In this document: piece by piece, positions 35,518 to 44,774 of the stretch
Layout of the letters: every line of letters starts with the position of its first letter
How positions within the stretch are numbered: position 1 is the first letter of the stretch
Assembly: GCF_016462545.1 (NCBI RefSeq)
Contig: NZ_JAEMTA010000016.1
Span: forward strand, 1-64,000
Reading direction: 5' to 3'
Source of the DNA: Mycolicibacterium sp.
GTDB taxonomy: Bacteria; Actinomycetota; Actinomycetes; Mycobacteriales; Mycobacteriaceae
Length of the DNA: 64,000 bases
Translations under genes and position numbers: made by a program
Notes under the pieces: model-generated
Databases searched by the model: none
The model's input: the letters and a program-made list of their open reading frames with translations, nothing else
What the model was told of the DNA's origin: nothing

Positions 35518-36387
35518 GTGGCCAGTTTCGCGCAGTGGGTCGAAGGCGCTCGACCGCGCACGTTGCCCAACGCCGTCGCACCGGTGATTGCCGGCACGGG
35601 AGCCGCAGCGTGGCTCGGTGACGCCGTGTGGTGGAAGGCCCTGCTGGCGTTGGTCGTATCGCTGGCTCTCATCGTGGGCGTGAACTACGCCAACGACTAC
35701 TCCGACGGCATCCGCGGCACCGACGACGTGCGGGCGGGCCCGCTGCGCCTCGTCGGGTCCAGACTCGCCTCACCCCGCGCCGTCGCCACCGCGGCGGCGA
35801 TCAGCCTCGGGGTCGGCGCGGCGGCGGGCCTGGTGCTGGCGGTCGTGAGCCAGCCGTGGCTGATCGCCGTCGGCGCGGCGTGCATCGCCGGGGCGTGGCT
35901 GTACACCGGCGGCTCGAAGCCCTACGGCTACAGCGGTCTCGGCGAGGTCGCGGTGTTCGTGTTCTTCGGTCTCGTCGCCGTGCTCGGCACGCAGTACACC
36001 CAGGCGCTGCGAGTGGACTGGGTCGGTGCGGCGCTCGCCGTCGCCACCGGCGCCCTGTCGTCGGCAGTGTTGGTGGCCAACAACCTTCGCGACATTCCGA
36101 CCGACAAGGAATCCGGCAAGATCACGTTGGCGGTGCGACTCGGCGACGGCCGCACCCGCGTGCTGTACCAGGTGCTGGTGGCACTGGCGTTCGTGCTGAC
36201 CCTCGTTCTGACGTTGGCGACGCCGTGGTGCGCCGTCGGTCTGGTGGCGTTGCCGCTGGCGGTGCGGGCCGCCGCACCGGTGCGTTCCGGCCGCGGCGGC
36301 AAGGACCTCATCCCCGTCCTGCGCGACACCGGGTTGACGATGCTGGTGTGGTCCATCGCGGTGGCGGCGGCCCTGGCTTTCGCGTAG
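35518..36387 (+). CDS. menA: 1,4-dihydroxy-2-naphthoate polyprenyltransferase MenA
   Basis: A 289-residue UbiA-family membrane prenyltransferase that attaches the isoprenoid tail to dihydroxynaphthoate, the committed membrane step of menaquinone. The first Asp motif is [15 protein letters not shown] near residues 59-73 and the second [14 protein letters not shown] near 187-200; both bind Mg-diphosphate. Eight or nine helices. GTG 35518. Matches Rv0534c. In M. tuberculosis fabH lies beside it; here no fabH is found between menA and the ccs cluster. Confidence 0.95.
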   Translation: MASFAQWVEGARPRTLPNAVAPVIAGTGAAAWLGDAVWWKALLALVVSLALIVGVNYANDYSDGIRGTDDVRAGPLRLVGSRLASPRAVATAAAISLGVGAAAGLVLAVVSQPWLIAVGAACIAGAWLYTGGSKPYGYSGLGEVAVFVFFGLVAVLGTQYTQALRVDWVGAALAVATGALSSAVLVANNLRDIPTDKESGKITLAVRLGDGRTRVLYQVLVALAFVLTLVLTLATPWCAVGLVALPLAVRAAAPVRSGRGGKDLIPVLRDTGLTMLVWSIAVAAALAFA

Positions 36388-36437
36388 TCCCCGCACGGGA
36401 TCGGCGGTCATGCGGTCGGCAGTGGCATCCTGGCGGA

Positions 36438-37097
36438 GTGGGCATCGTGTTTCGGTTGGCCGAGCTCCTGCTGATGCTCGTGCCCGTGGCGGGCGTCGTC
36501 CTGGCGGGGCTCAGCGTGTGGAAGCGGGTCCAGCAGTCCTCGGCTCCGGCTCCGGACGACGAGCCCCCCGGACCGGTCAGGGGGGCGCCGACGAATCCCG
36601 CCGCCCTGTGGCGCATCATCACGCGCACCCTCGAGGAACACGCCCGCACCGACAGCCGCTGGATGGCCTACGAGTTGGACAGCGACAAGCTCCTCGACTT
36701 CCCGCTCATGACCGACATGCGCGCCCCGCTGACCACGGCGTTCCACAAGGCCAAGCTGCGCGCGGACCTCTTGCGCCCCGCCAAGGCCGAGGACCTGTTC
36801 GACGATCGTGAGTCGGCCGCGCAGTACCTCGCGGCCGTCGAGGACTACACGACGGCGTTCGATGCCGCCGAGGCCGACGCGATCCGTCGTCGTCGCAGCG
36901 ACTTCTCCCCCGACGGCCAGCAGCGCATCGCCCGCGCCCGCAGCCTGCTGAGCGTGGCGTCGGATCCCGGTGCGACGCAGAACGAACGCGAACGGGCCTA
37001 TGAGTTGGCGACCCGGGAGCTCGACGGGCTGGTGGTCCTTCCGGCCACGACCCGCGACGGCATCGAACGCGGTATCGCGGGTCAACTCGACGGCTGA
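36438..37097 (+). CDS. Membrane-anchored protein of unknown function
   Basis: About 219 residues: one N-terminal transmembrane helix (residues 6-24), a Pro-rich stretch (PAPDDEPPGPVRG), then a mostly helical soluble domain rich in Asp, Glu, Arg and Ala (RSRWMAYELDSDKL-type region, AAVEDYTTAFDAAEADAIRRRR). The middle could form coiled coil. I do not recognise the family. GTG 36438 is taken; GTG 36447 would shorten it by three residues. It lies 50 nt after menA and converges on the DUF4229-like gene. Confidence 0.65.
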   Translation: MGIVFRLAELLLMLVPVAGVVLAGLSVWKRVQQSSAPAPDDEPPGPVRGAPTNPAALWRIITRTLEEHARTDSRWMAYELDSDKLLDFPLMTDMRAPLTTAFHKAKLRADLLRPAKAEDLFDDRESAAQYLAAVEDYTTAFDAAEADAIRRRRSDFSPDGQQRIARARSLLSVASDPGATQNERERAYELATRELDGLVVLPATTRDGIERGIAGQLDG

Positions 37098-37127
37098 GCG
37101 ACCTGAACCGCAGGCGTCATACTCTCG

Positions 37128-37460
37128 TCACACGGCCGGAGGCTCGTCGCCGCGCAGGCGGGCCCGCAACTGGTCGCGGTCGCGACGACGCCGTTCGTCG
37201 AACACCGCCATGCTCGCGGTGGCTCGCCGGCGCAGCGGCGCGAACAGCCAAATGCCCAGCGGCAGAGCGATGACGATCGCGAAGAGCAGGGGTACGACGA
37301 TCGGAAACTCGCCGATGCCCAGCAGGTGCCCACCGAAGTAGATCGCCGCGGCCAGCACGGCGACCAACAGCAGACGAGCAAACGTGTAGATCAGGACGTC
37401 GAGCACCATCCGCGAGCCCGGTCGAGGGGTCGCTTCGCCACTGTCCTCTGGAACTGCCAC
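37128..37460 (-). CDS. DUF4229-like small membrane protein (Rv0531-like)
   Basis: About 110 residues: a short acidic N-terminus, two hydrophobic helices (LDVLIYTFARLLLVAVLAAA and FPIVVPLLFAIVIALPLGIW) and a strongly basic tail LRRRATASMAVFDERRRRDRDQLRARLRG. The pattern fits DUF4229 and the Rv0531 slot near menA and the ccs genes in M. tuberculosis. GTG 37460 is chosen because the longer frame runs over the divergent gene's leader; an internal ATG at residue 16 is possible. Divergent from the 53-residue protein at 37509. Confidence 0.68.
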   Translation of the reverse strand: MAVPEDSGEATPRPGSRMVLDVLIYTFARLLLVAVLAAAIYFGGHLLGIGEFPIVVPLLFAIVIALPLGIWLFAPLRRRATASMAVFDERRRRDRDQLRARLRGDEPPAV

Positions 37461-37484
37461 GGGCCCGAGCTTACCGACGGCGCG

Positions 37485-37503
37485 TATATTTACTGCAAGG
37501 AGG
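37485..37503 (+). promoter_or_regulatory. -10 element and AAGGAGG site
   Basis: TATATT (37485-37490) is a good -10 hexamer, followed by AAGGAGG (37497-37503) and GTG at 37509. Transcription would begin about at the ribosome-binding site, giving a very short leader. Confidence 0.45.
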
Positions 37504-37508
37504 TTTTT

Positions 37509-37670
37509 GTGCTGCAGTTCGTTCTCCTCGTCGTCATCTTGGCGGCCCTGGCCTACGGGGCTTGGCGCCTGGTGCGTGCGACCGCAAATCGACCAAGGAC
37601 CAGGACCATCGGGCCGGACGACGACCCCGAGTTCCTCAACCGGCTCAACCACGGCAAGGATCCTCGCTGA
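37509..37670 (+). CDS. Small single-pass membrane protein
   Basis: A 53-residue protein: one helix (LQFVLLVVILAALAYGAWRLV) then a basic/acidic tail RTRTIGPDDDPEFLNRLNHG. A strong ribosome site (AAGGAGG) and -10 element support it. It converges with the ParA-like gene, the stops being 7 nt apart. A small M. tuberculosis protein (Rv0530A) sits in the same place; function unknown. Confidence 0.72.
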   Translation: MLQFVLLVVILAALAYGAWRLVRATANRPRTRTIGPDDDPEFLNRLNHGKDPR

Positions 37671-37677
37671 GCGAGAT

Positions 37678-38781
37678 TCAGTGTGCGCCGGGGAAACCGT
37701 CGGCGACCACGGCCGCCAACTCCGTCAGGGCGTCGCGAGTCTCCGGCTTGAGCCTGTCGAGACTGATCTCCGCGCCCTCTTCGAGATGCGGGTCGAACGG
37801 GACCTGCAGCACCGCCTTGCATCGGCGGGAGAAGTGGTCGACCACCTTCCCCTGATCGACGCGTGAACCGCCCCGACCCGATTGCGGCCGAACCGCATTG
37901 ATGACGGCGATCGAATCGGCCACCAATTCCTGATATCCGTGCGCGTCGAGCCAGTCCAGCGTCGCGGACGCGCTGCGGGCGCCGTCCACCGACCCCGAGC
38001 TGACCACGATCAGCACGTCGGCATTGTTCAACACGGCCGACATGGCCGAGTGCAGCATCCCGGTCCCGCAGTCGGTGAGCACCAGGCTGTAGAAGCGCTC
38101 GAGCACCTCGAGCGTCCGCTTGTAGTCCTCGCTGCTGAACGCCTCCGACACGGCCGGATCACTTTCGGAGGCAAGCACTTCCAGCCGGCTCGGGCCCTGC
38201 GACGTGTAATTGCGGACGTCGCTGTAGCTGCTGATGCCCTCGGCGTCGCGCAGCAGGTGCCGGACCGTCGACGGCGTCTCGAGCGGCACCTTCTGACTCA
38301 GGGTGCCGCGGTCTGGATTGGCGTCGACCGCGATGACCCGGTCACCGCGTGCGGAGGCGAACGTGGCACCGAGGGTCGCGGTGATCGTGGTCTTCCCGAC
38401 GCCGCCCTTGAGCGACAACAGCGCGATGCGGTAGCAGCCGCGAAGTGGTCGACTGGCCTGGGCGGTAAGCGCCTTGCGGCGCAACGCCTTCCGACCCTCA
38501 CCGAGATTCACCAGCGTGAACGAGCCCACGTACAGCCAGCGCCGCCAGCCGCCGCTGGGCTTGCGCTTGGGTTGGCCGAGCAGTGCCACGGTGGACAGAT
38601 CCAGGTAGGGCACCTGCGGTTCGGGACGCGACGGCGTGGGCGGCGGCTCGGGCAGCTTCACGACCGGCATCCCGTGCGGCGGGGTCGGCGCCGTCCACTC
38701 CGGTGGGATCGCCTGGGACGGATCGGAGAAACGTTGTTGCGACCGGAAATCCGGTGGTTGCTCAGACGCCGGAGGAATCAA
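37678..38781 (-). CDS. ParA/MinD-like ATPase, EspI-like (Rv0530-like)
   Basis: About 367 residues. A Pro-rich N-terminus (to about residue 60) precedes a linker and a deviant-Walker ATPase: SLKGGVGKTTITATLG near residues 131-146, VDANPDRGTLS near 160-170, and VLTDCGTGMLHSAMSAVL near 237. This arrangement is seen in EspI and relatives encoded near ESX loci, and Rv0530 fills this slot. The start is taken as TTG 38781, 2 nt after the ccsB stop. As the last gene of the hemL-ccs operon it is presumably made together with cytochrome c maturation factors; the link is unexplained. Confidence 0.78.
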   Translation of the reverse strand: MIPPASEQPPDFRSQQRFSDPSQAIPPEWTAPTPPHGMPVVKLPEPPPTPSRPEPQVPYLDLSTVALLGQPKRKPSGGWRRWLYVGSFTLVNLGEGRKALRRKALTAQASRPLRGCYRIALLSLKGGVGKTTITATLGATFASARGDRVIAVDANPDRGTLSQKVPLETPSTVRHLLRDAEGISSYSDVRNYTSQGPSRLEVLASESDPAVSEAFSSEDYKRTLEVLERFYSLVLTDCGTGMLHSAMSAVLNNADVLIVVSSGSVDGARSASATLDWLDAHGYQELVADSIAVINAVRPQSGRGGSRVDQGKVVDHFSRRCKAVLQVPFDPHLEEGAEISLDRLKPETRDALTELAAVVADGFPGAH

Positions 38782-38783
38782 CC

Positions 38784-39761
38784 TCAGCCCACCCCTGCAT
38801 AGGAATGCAGCCCCGTCACCACGAGGTTGATGAAGAACAGGTTGAACACCATCGCAACGAAGCCGACGACGTTGATCCACGCGGCCTTCTTGTCCCGCCA
38901 GCCGGCCGTGGAGCGCGCGTGCAGGTACGCGGCGTAGACGACCCAGGCGATGAACGCGACCGTCTCCTTGGGGTCCCAGCCCCAGTAGCGGCCCCACGCC
39001 TCCTCGGCCCAGATGGCGCCGAAGATGACCCCGAAGCCGAAGATCGGGAACGCGAAGATGGTGGTGCGGTAGGCGATTCGGTCCAGTGTCTGACCGTCGG
39101 GCAGCCGCGCCACGATCTCGGCGAGCCTGCCCTCACGGCCCGGATCGCCCAGCGGTGACATCTTGGCCAGGAACAGGATGCTCGCCACGCCGGCGACGAG
39201 GAACACCCCCGAGCCGAGGCTGACGACCGACACGTGGATCGGCAGCCAGTACGACTGCAAGGCGGGCATCACCGGTGCGGCGTTGGAGTACAACCACTTT
39301 CCGGACACGGCCAGCAGGATCAGCACGGGCAGGAGCACGAACGCCCACAGTGCGCGGTACTTCGGCCTGCGCAGGGTGACCGCCGCCGCGATGAGGCCGC
39401 AGAGGCACGTCAGGTTGATGAACTCGTACATGTTGCCCCACGGCACGCGCGCGGTCGCGAGACCGCGCAGCACGACGCAGGCCAGCAGCATCGCGGTACC
39501 GAGGTACACCAGCGCGAGACCGGCCCGACCGACCCGCTCGTCGAACGGACGTCTCGGGGTGTCGACGACGACGCCGGGCTGCGCACTGTCGGCCGATACG
39601 GCGCCCGCCGACACCAGCTCGCGGGCGTCCGCCCGACGGCTGCTGCTGTAGGCCAGTTCGACGGCCAGCAGGAGCAGCGCGAGGACGAGGACCACGATCG
39701 TCGACGTGAAGGCGAGGTCCGAGAGCCGGGCAAACCCAAGGTCGATGTTGGGGGTGTTCAC
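38784..39761 (-). CDS. ccsB: Cytochrome c synthesis protein CcsB (Rv0529 ccsA)
   Basis: A 325-residue multi-pass protein of System II cytochrome c maturation, which carries haem to the outer face and, with ResB, attaches it to CxxCH of apocytochromes. The WWD haem motif EEAWGRYWGWDPKETVAFIAW is near residues 252-272, and flanking His in IHVSVVSLG and TGLHSYAG; PWGNMYEF is the typical early segment. GTG 39761 overlaps the resB stop (GTGA). Annotated ccsA in M. tuberculosis. Confidence 0.92.
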   Translation of the reverse strand: MNTPNIDLGFARLSDLAFTSTIVVLVLALLLLAVELAYSSSRRADARELVSAGAVSADSAQPGVVVDTPRRPFDERVGRAGLALVYLGTAMLLACVVLRGLATARVPWGNMYEFINLTCLCGLIAAAVTLRRPKYRALWAFVLLPVLILLAVSGKWLYSNAAPVMPALQSYWLPIHVSVVSLGSGVFLVAGVASILFLAKMSPLGDPGREGRLAEIVARLPDGQTLDRIAYRTTIFAFPIFGFGVIFGAIWAEEAWGRYWGWDPKETVAFIAWVVYAAYLHARSTAGWRDKKAAWINVVGFVAMVFNLFFINLVVTGLHSYAGVG

Positions 39762-41341
39762 GAAGTCTCTCTCCCGCCTGTGTCCGCCGGTGGCACCAGC
39801 CGCGCGGTCAACTTCTCGAACTCGTCGCCCCACCCGGAGTTGTCCGTGCGGGCGAGACCGCCTAGCTCTACCTCAACGGTACCCGGCGCGCCCGGTGACA
39901 CCCGAACCCAGATCCGCCGGCGGCGCACCACCAGCGATACCAGCAGCCCGGCCATCATCGACATGGCGAAGATCAGCACCCAGACCTGTGCCGGGTCATG
40001 GGATACCTGGACGTTGATGAACGGCACCGCACCGTCGAACCGCACCTGGGTGCCGTCGTTCAGCCGCGTCGACTCGCCCGCCTTCAGATTCACCCGGGCC
40101 TGCTTGTTGAGCCGCTTCTGCTCGATCAGGCTGGAATCCAGGGTGAACAGCGACTGGGGTCGGCCGGTATCGAGGCCGGTGTCACCGCGATAGACGTCGA
40201 CGGCGACCGCCGGGTCGTTCAGCGCGGGGTAGCTCGACGAGAGCAGCTTGCCGTCGAGCTGTTCGGTCGGCGCGAACAGCCCCTGGATGGCGATCTGATT
40301 CTTGCGCCGTTCCCCGGGGTTCGGATAGGTGCCGCCGGGCGGGTCGACGCGGATGACGCCCGAGGACAGCAGCGTGATCGGGTCGTCGGGGCGCCACTGC
40401 ACGGTCTGGGTGCGCTTCTGGCCGTCGGGGAAGGTGACGGTGAACGTCGGGGCGTAACCGTGGCCCTGCAGGTACAGCCGGTCGCCACCGAGCCGCAGCG
40501 GATGGTTGACCTCGAGGCGGTAGGGCCGCCAGGTGTCGGTGTCCAGGTCCGCTCCGGCCTGGTAGTCGACGTTGGCCGCAAAGCTCAGCGCCTGCCCGCT
40601 GGGCAGATAGGTGGCGTCGAAGTCGTTGACCCGCAGGCAGATCGGATTCAGCGAGGTGCCGTCGACGGTGTTGCCCGCGCGGAACGAGTCGAAGGCCGCC
40701 GGCGACGCCGAGCAGAATCCGGGCCCGCCGTTGGCGACCACGATCACGTTGCCCTCGTAACCGAACAACTTGCCCGCGGCCACCGCGACCAGCAGCCCGA
40801 GCAGGGAGAAGTGGAAGACGATGTTGCCGAACTCGCGGAGGTAACCCTTCTCCGCTGACACTTCGATGACGTCGCCATGTTCGCCCTCGCGGCGGCTGAC
40901 GCGCCGCCAGCCCTTGAGTCGCGCTTCGACCTCGGTGGCGACGGCCTCGGCGTCGCCGGCGGTCTGCAGCGCCGCGTGCTTGGGCAGCCTGGTCAGATTC
41001 CGCGGCGCGGCCACCGGCGTGGCGCGCATGCTGCGAAGGTGCTCGGCCAGGCGCGGGGTGAGACATCCGACCAACGAGATGAACAGCAGCGCGTAGATCG
41101 CGGTGAACCAGAAGCTGGAGAACACGTCGAACATCTGCAGGCGGTCCAGCCACGGCCCGATCAGCGTGTGCTGGGCGAGGTAGTCGTCCACCTTGCCCGC
41201 GTTGAGGCTGCGCTGCGGCACCAGTGCGCCGGGGATGGCGCCGAGCGCCAGCAGGAACAGCAGCACCAGCGCCGTACCCATCGAGGTCAGGGTGCGCCAC
41301 GTGTTCCTGGCATACGCCCCAAGGCGCTTCACGAACGTCAT
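39758..41341 (-). CDS. resB: ResB/Ccs1-type cytochrome c maturation protein (Rv0528-like)
   Basis: A 527-residue protein: three hydrophobic helices at the start (TALVLLFLLALGAIPGALVPQR, FWFTAIYALLFISLVGCLTPR, and NIVFHFSLLGLLVAVAAGKL), a large extracytoplasmic domain (about residues 195-455) and a last helix VWVLIFAMSMMAGLLVSLVV. That is the Ccs1/ResB plan; it partners CcsB in the haem lyase. ATG 41341 overlaps the ccdA stop (ATGA) and its own stop overlaps ccsB. The longer open frame to 42043 merely runs through ccdA. Confidence 0.92.
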   Translation of the reverse strand: MTFVKRLGAYARNTWRTLTSMGTALVLLFLLALGAIPGALVPQRSLNAGKVDDYLAQHTLIGPWLDRLQMFDVFSSFWFTAIYALLFISLVGCLTPRLAEHLRSMRATPVAAPRNLTRLPKHAALQTAGDAEAVATEVEARLKGWRRVSRREGEHGDVIEVSAEKGYLREFGNIVFHFSLLGLLVAVAAGKLFGYEGNVIVVANGGPGFCSASPAAFDSFRAGNTVDGTSLNPICLRVNDFDATYLPSGQALSFAANVDYQAGADLDTDTWRPYRLEVNHPLRLGGDRLYLQGHGYAPTFTVTFPDGQKRTQTVQWRPDDPITLLSSGVIRVDPPGGTYPNPGERRKNQIAIQGLFAPTEQLDGKLLSSSYPALNDPAVAVDVYRGDTGLDTGRPQSLFTLDSSLIEQKRLNKQARVNLKAGESTRLNDGTQVRFDGAVPFINVQVSHDPAQVWVLIFAMSMMAGLLVSLVVRRRRIWVRVSPGAPGTVEVELGGLARTDNSGWGDEFEKLTARLVPPADTGGRETS

Positions 41342-42168
41342 ATCGGCAACCGCACGTCGCTGACGAACGCATCGCGCACCCAGGAGATGAAGTCGGCCCA
41401 CAGCCCGGTGACCAGAGCGACGCCGACGAGGATCAGCAGCACGCCGCCGAAGATCTGGATGCTCCTGGTGTGACGGCGCAGCCAACCCAACCCCTGGACG
41501 GCCCGCGCGGAACCGAAGGCCAACAGCAGGAACGGAATTCCCAGGCCGAGGCAGTAGGCGATGACGAGGATGACGCCGCGCGTCACGTTCGGGCCGTCGG
41601 TGGCGGAGGCGACGGCGATCACCGCGGTCAACGTCGGGCCGAGGCACGGGGTCCAGCCGAGGGCGAAGACCGCCCCGAGAAGCGGTGCCCCAGCGACCGT
41701 CGACAGCAGCTTCGGGGTGAACCGCGCCTCGCGCTGCAGGGCGGGAACGAAGCCGATGAACACGAGGCCCATCAGGATCGTGACGACGCCGCCAATGCGT
41801 TGCAGCAGAAGCTGATTGATCAACAACGTCGTGGTCACGCCGAGCACCGCCACGGTGCCGAGCACGAACACCACGGTGAACCCGCCGACGAACAGCGCGG
41901 CGGCCCCCGCCACGCGCCACCGGGCGGCGCGGACGGCCGTTCGCGCCGCACCGGCCCGCTCCGCGGTCTCCCCGGTGGACTCCTCGACGCCGACGATCGC
42001 CGCCAGGTAGGAGAGGTAGCCGGGCACCAGCGGGACCACGCACGGCGAGGCGAACGAGACGAACCCGGCCAGCACGCTGACGAGGACCGCGAGCACCAGC
42101 GGACCCGCGGACATCAGGGTGCTCACCTGCTCCAGGCTGACCGCGAGGGTGGTCACGTCACCCGTCAC
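41338..42168 (-). CDS. ccdA: Thiol-disulfide electron carrier CcdA
   Basis: A 276-residue DsbD/CcdA-family membrane protein with six helices. The two redox-active Cys lie in SFASPCVVPLVPGYL near residue 43 and GWTPCLGPTLTA near 174, each next to a conserved Pro. CcdA takes electrons from cytoplasmic thioredoxin to the outside, keeping apocytochrome CxxCH cysteines reduced through the neighbouring TlpA-like lipoprotein. GTG 42168 overlaps the upstream stop (GTGA). Confidence 0.94.
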   Translation of the reverse strand: MTGDVTTLAVSLEQVSTLMSAGPLVLAVLVSVLAGFVSFASPCVVPLVPGYLSYLAAIVGVEESTGETAERAGAARTAVRAARWRVAGAAALFVGGFTVVFVLGTVAVLGVTTTLLINQLLLQRIGGVVTILMGLVFIGFVPALQREARFTPKLLSTVAGAPLLGAVFALGWTPCLGPTLTAVIAVASATDGPNVTRGVILVIAYCLGLGIPFLLLAFGSARAVQGLGWLRRHTRSIQIFGGVLLILVGVALVTGLWADFISWVRDAFVSDVRLPI

Positions 42169-42791
42169 TTCTCGGCCGCCAACCTCTGCACGACGGGCAA
42201 CAGGTCCTCGGCCAGCAGCTCACGCAGGAACACCGCGGCCACCCGGTGCTGGCGGTCGAGCACCACGGTGGAGGGGATGACGGTGGTCGGATACTTGCCG
42301 CCGAACGCGATCATGCTGCGCATGGCCGGGTCGTAGATCGACGGGTAGGTGACCTTCCGGTCGGTGACGAAGTCCACTGCGGCGTCACGGTTGTTGTCCC
42401 GGACGTCGATGCCCAGGAATGCGACACCGTCGGCGCGGGTGGCGGCGTAGACCTTCTCGAGCTCGGGGATCTCCGAGCGGCACGGCCCGCACCACTGCCC
42501 CCAGACGTTGATCACGACGACCTTGCCCGCGAAGTCGTGACCTTCCCCCGTCGCTTCGCTCGCCCCGCCCAATGACAGCGTCTTCGACGGGTCCGTCAGC
42601 TCGGGACCGCTGATCTTGCCTGGGCGACTTCGGCTTTCGGGAGGATCGTAGAAGATGTCGGTCTTGCCGCCGGGCGCCACGAACTCGAAGGTGCCGCCTT
42701 GGGCCACGGCGTCGTCACCGGTCGCGCATCCGGTCAACAGCACCGCCGTCGACACGAGAAGGGCCACCGGGAAAGCCGCCAGGCGTCTCAC
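42165..42791 (-). CDS. Thioredoxin-like TlpA/ResA lipoprotein (Rv0526-like)
   Basis: About 208 residues. An N-terminal signal ends in a lipobox (LLTGCATG, Cys near 20), so it is a lipid-anchored protein outside the membrane. The thioredoxin domain has VVVINVWGQWCGPCRSEIPELE with the CGPC active site near residues 99-102 and a cis-Pro loop (TTVIPSTVVLD). It should reduce haem-attachment cysteines of apocytochrome c using electrons from CcdA. GTG 42791 overlaps the phosphatase stop (GTGA). A GAGCGAAGCGAC stretch encodes part of the linker ASEATGEG. Confidence 0.9.
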   Translation of the reverse strand: MRRLAAFPVALLVSTAVLLTGCATGDDAVAQGGTFEFVAPGGKTDIFYDPPESRSRPGKISGPELTDPSKTLSLGGASEATGEGHDFAGKVVVINVWGQWCGPCRSEIPELEKVYAATRADGVAFLGIDVRDNNRDAAVDFVTDRKVTYPSIYDPAMRSMIAFGGKYPTTVIPSTVVLDRQHRVAAVFLRELLAEDLLPVVQRLAAEK

Positions 42792-43402
42792 TGGCCAGCC
42801 AGCTCCGCGTAACTCCAGCCGACCAGGGCCGTGTCGTGAAAGTAGAAGGACGTCAGGGAGGCGTGGTTGCACATCCGGTTCGCCGCGGTCGGAAGGTGGT
42901 GCAGCGTCTGCCCGGTCAGCGAACGGCGCAGGGTCGCCGTCGGAAGCTGGTGGCTGACGCATACCGCCTCGTGGCCCAGCGCCGCGTCCCTGGCCCGGTA
43001 CAGCGCCGTCTGCATGCGCTCGGCGATGTGCGCGTACGGCTCTCCCCAGGACGGTGTGCGCGGGTTGCGCAGATGCCACCAGTTCTTCGGGTTGCGCAAC
43101 GCGCCGTCACCCGGGGACACCCGCTCCCCCTCGAAGACGTTCTCCGACTCGATGAGATCGCGATCGGTGTCGATCGACAGCCCGTGCGTCGCGGCGATGG
43201 GTCCGGCGGTCTCCTGCGCACGCTCCAGCGGCGAGGCGACGACGTGGACGACGTCGTGACCGGCCAGCCACTCGGCCACCCGCTGCGCCTGGGCCCGACC
43301 CTTGTCGGACAGGTGGAAGTCGGGCAGCCGTCCGTAGAGGATCTTGTCCGGGTTGTGCACCTCGCCGTGGCGCATCACGTGCACGATCGTCTCGGTCGTC
43401 AC
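42788..43402 (-). CDS. Histidine phosphatase superfamily protein (Rv0525-like)
   Basis: A 204-residue phosphoglycerate-mutase-like phosphatase. The catalytic RHG is in [11 protein letters not shown] (His near residue 12), the second Arg in [12 protein letters not shown] near 58, the Glu in [10 protein letters not shown] near 85-90, and the distal His in [10 protein letters not shown] near 151. All core residues are intact. Substrate unknown; by position it is Rv0525 of M. tuberculosis. GTG 43402 overlaps the hemL stop, and its own stop overlaps the lipoprotein gene, so it is embedded in the haem/cytochrome c operon. Confidence 0.88.
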   Translation of the reverse strand: MTTETIVHVMRHGEVHNPDKILYGRLPDFHLSDKGRAQAQRVAEWLAGHDVVHVVASPLERAQETAGPIAATHGLSIDTDRDLIESENVFEGERVSPGDGALRNPKNWWHLRNPRTPSWGEPYAHIAERMQTALYRARDAALGHEAVCVSHQLPTATLRRSLTGQTLHHLPTAANRMCNHASLTSFYFHDTALVGWSYAELAGQ

Positions 43403-44712
43403 GATGGACTCTCCGACTGGGCGGCGGCGCGAGCCGCAGCGGGCAATGCGGCGGCGATCCGGTCGAATGCGTCGTCGTCGAGCGCGGTCGAGACGAACCA
43501 GGCCTCGAATGCGCTGCAGGGTGGATAGACGCCTGCGGCGAGGAGGGCGTGGAAGAACGCGGGGAAGCGCCACGTGTCGGTAGCCTTGGCCGAGGCGAAG
43601 TCGACCACCGGTCCGTCGGTGAAGAACACGCTGAACATGTTCCCGGCTCGCGAAATGCGATGCGCCACGGACGCTTCGGTCAATGCGTCGGTCAGCAGTC
43701 CGGCGAGGCGGTCGGCGTTGGCATTCAGGGTCGCGTACACCGCGTCGTCGGCCGTCCGCAGCGTGGCGAGTCCCGCGGCCATCGCGACGGGGTTACCCGA
43801 CAGGGTGCCCGCCTGGTAGACCGGCCCCAGGGGCGCGAGCCGCTCCATCACCTCGGCGCGACCGCCGAAGGCCGCCGCGGGCAGGCCGCCGCTCATCACC
43901 TTGCCGAAGGCGAACAGGTCGGCATCGACGGGATCCAGTCCATACCAACCGGATCGGCTGACCCGAAAGCCCGTCATGACCTCGTCGAGGATGAGCAGCG
44001 CTCCGTGGTCGGCGGTGATGCGCCGCAGTGCGGCGTTGTATCCGGGCAGCGGCGCCACCGTGCCCATGTTGCCCGCCGCAGCCTCGGTGATGACACACGC
44101 GATGTCGGCGCCGAACTCGGCGAAGACGCCCTCGACCGCGCCGATGTCGTTGTACGGCAACACGATCGTGTCTGCGGTCGCGGCGCCCGTGACACCGGGC
44201 GAGGACGGCAGCCCCAGCGTCGCGACACCCGAACCCGCGTCGGCCAGAAGCGCGTCGCTGTGTCCGTGGTAGCAGCCGGAGAACTTGACGATCTTCGCGC
44301 GGCCGGTGAAGCCTCGGGCCAGCCGGATGGCGCTCATGGTGGCCTCGGTGCCGGAGTTGACCAACCGCACCTTCTCCACGGCCGCGACGCGGTCGACGAT
44401 CTCGCGCGCCAGCTCACTCTCGGTCGGCGTCGGCGCCCCGAAGCTCAGGCCGTTGGCAGCAGTCTTTTGGACGGCCTCGACGACGGCGGGGTGGGCGTGG
44501 CCGAGGATCATCGGGCCCCAGGAGCACACCAGGTCGACGTAGCGGTTGTCGTCGGCATCGGTGAGCCAGCAACCCGAGGCCTTGGTGATGAACCGCGGGG
44601 TGCCGCCCACCGAGTTGAAGGCACGGACCGGCGAGTTGACCCCGCCGGGAATGACGGCGGACGCCTCGGCGAAGAGTCGTGCCGAGGTGGCCGTCGTTGG
44701 GTCAGCACGCAT
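43399..44712 (-). CDS. hemL: Glutamate-1-semialdehyde aminomutase HemL
   Basis: A 437-residue PLP enzyme that turns glutamate-1-semialdehyde into 5-aminolevulinate, the step after HemA. The PLP Lys is in [13 protein letters not shown] near residue 269; [12 protein letters not shown] near 21-32, [16 protein letters not shown] near 116-131, YHGHSDALL and LDEVMTGFR are all conserved. ATG 44712. Its partners hemA, C, D and B lie 6 kb away on the same strand. As first gene of an overlapped seven-gene operon it ties haem supply to cytochrome c assembly. Confidence 0.96.
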   Translation of the reverse strand: MRADPTTATSARLFAEASAVIPGGVNSPVRAFNSVGGTPRFITKASGCWLTDADDNRYVDLVCSWGPMILGHAHPAVVEAVQKTAANGLSFGAPTPTESELAREIVDRVAAVEKVRLVNSGTEATMSAIRLARGFTGRAKIVKFSGCYHGHSDALLADAGSGVATLGLPSSPGVTGAATADTIVLPYNDIGAVEGVFAEFGADIACVITEAAAGNMGTVAPLPGYNAALRRITADHGALLILDEVMTGFRVSRSGWYGLDPVDADLFAFGKVMSGGLPAAAFGGRAEVMERLAPLGPVYQAGTLSGNPVAMAAGLATLRTADDAVYATLNANADRLAGLLTDALTEASVAHRISRAGNMFSVFFTDGPVVDFASAKATDTWRFPAFFHALLAAGVYPPCSAFEAWFVSTALDDDAFDRIAAALPAAARAAAQSESPS

Positions 44713-44774
44713 GTCTACCAGTGTCCCAGCAGCACCCGAGGCGTCAACTACAGGGTGTAGTGGTCAGCCTCACG

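Noticed and set aside
41342..42043. Upstream extension of the ResB frame
   Set aside because: It overlaps ccdA in another frame; ATG 41341 starts a typical ResB N-terminus.
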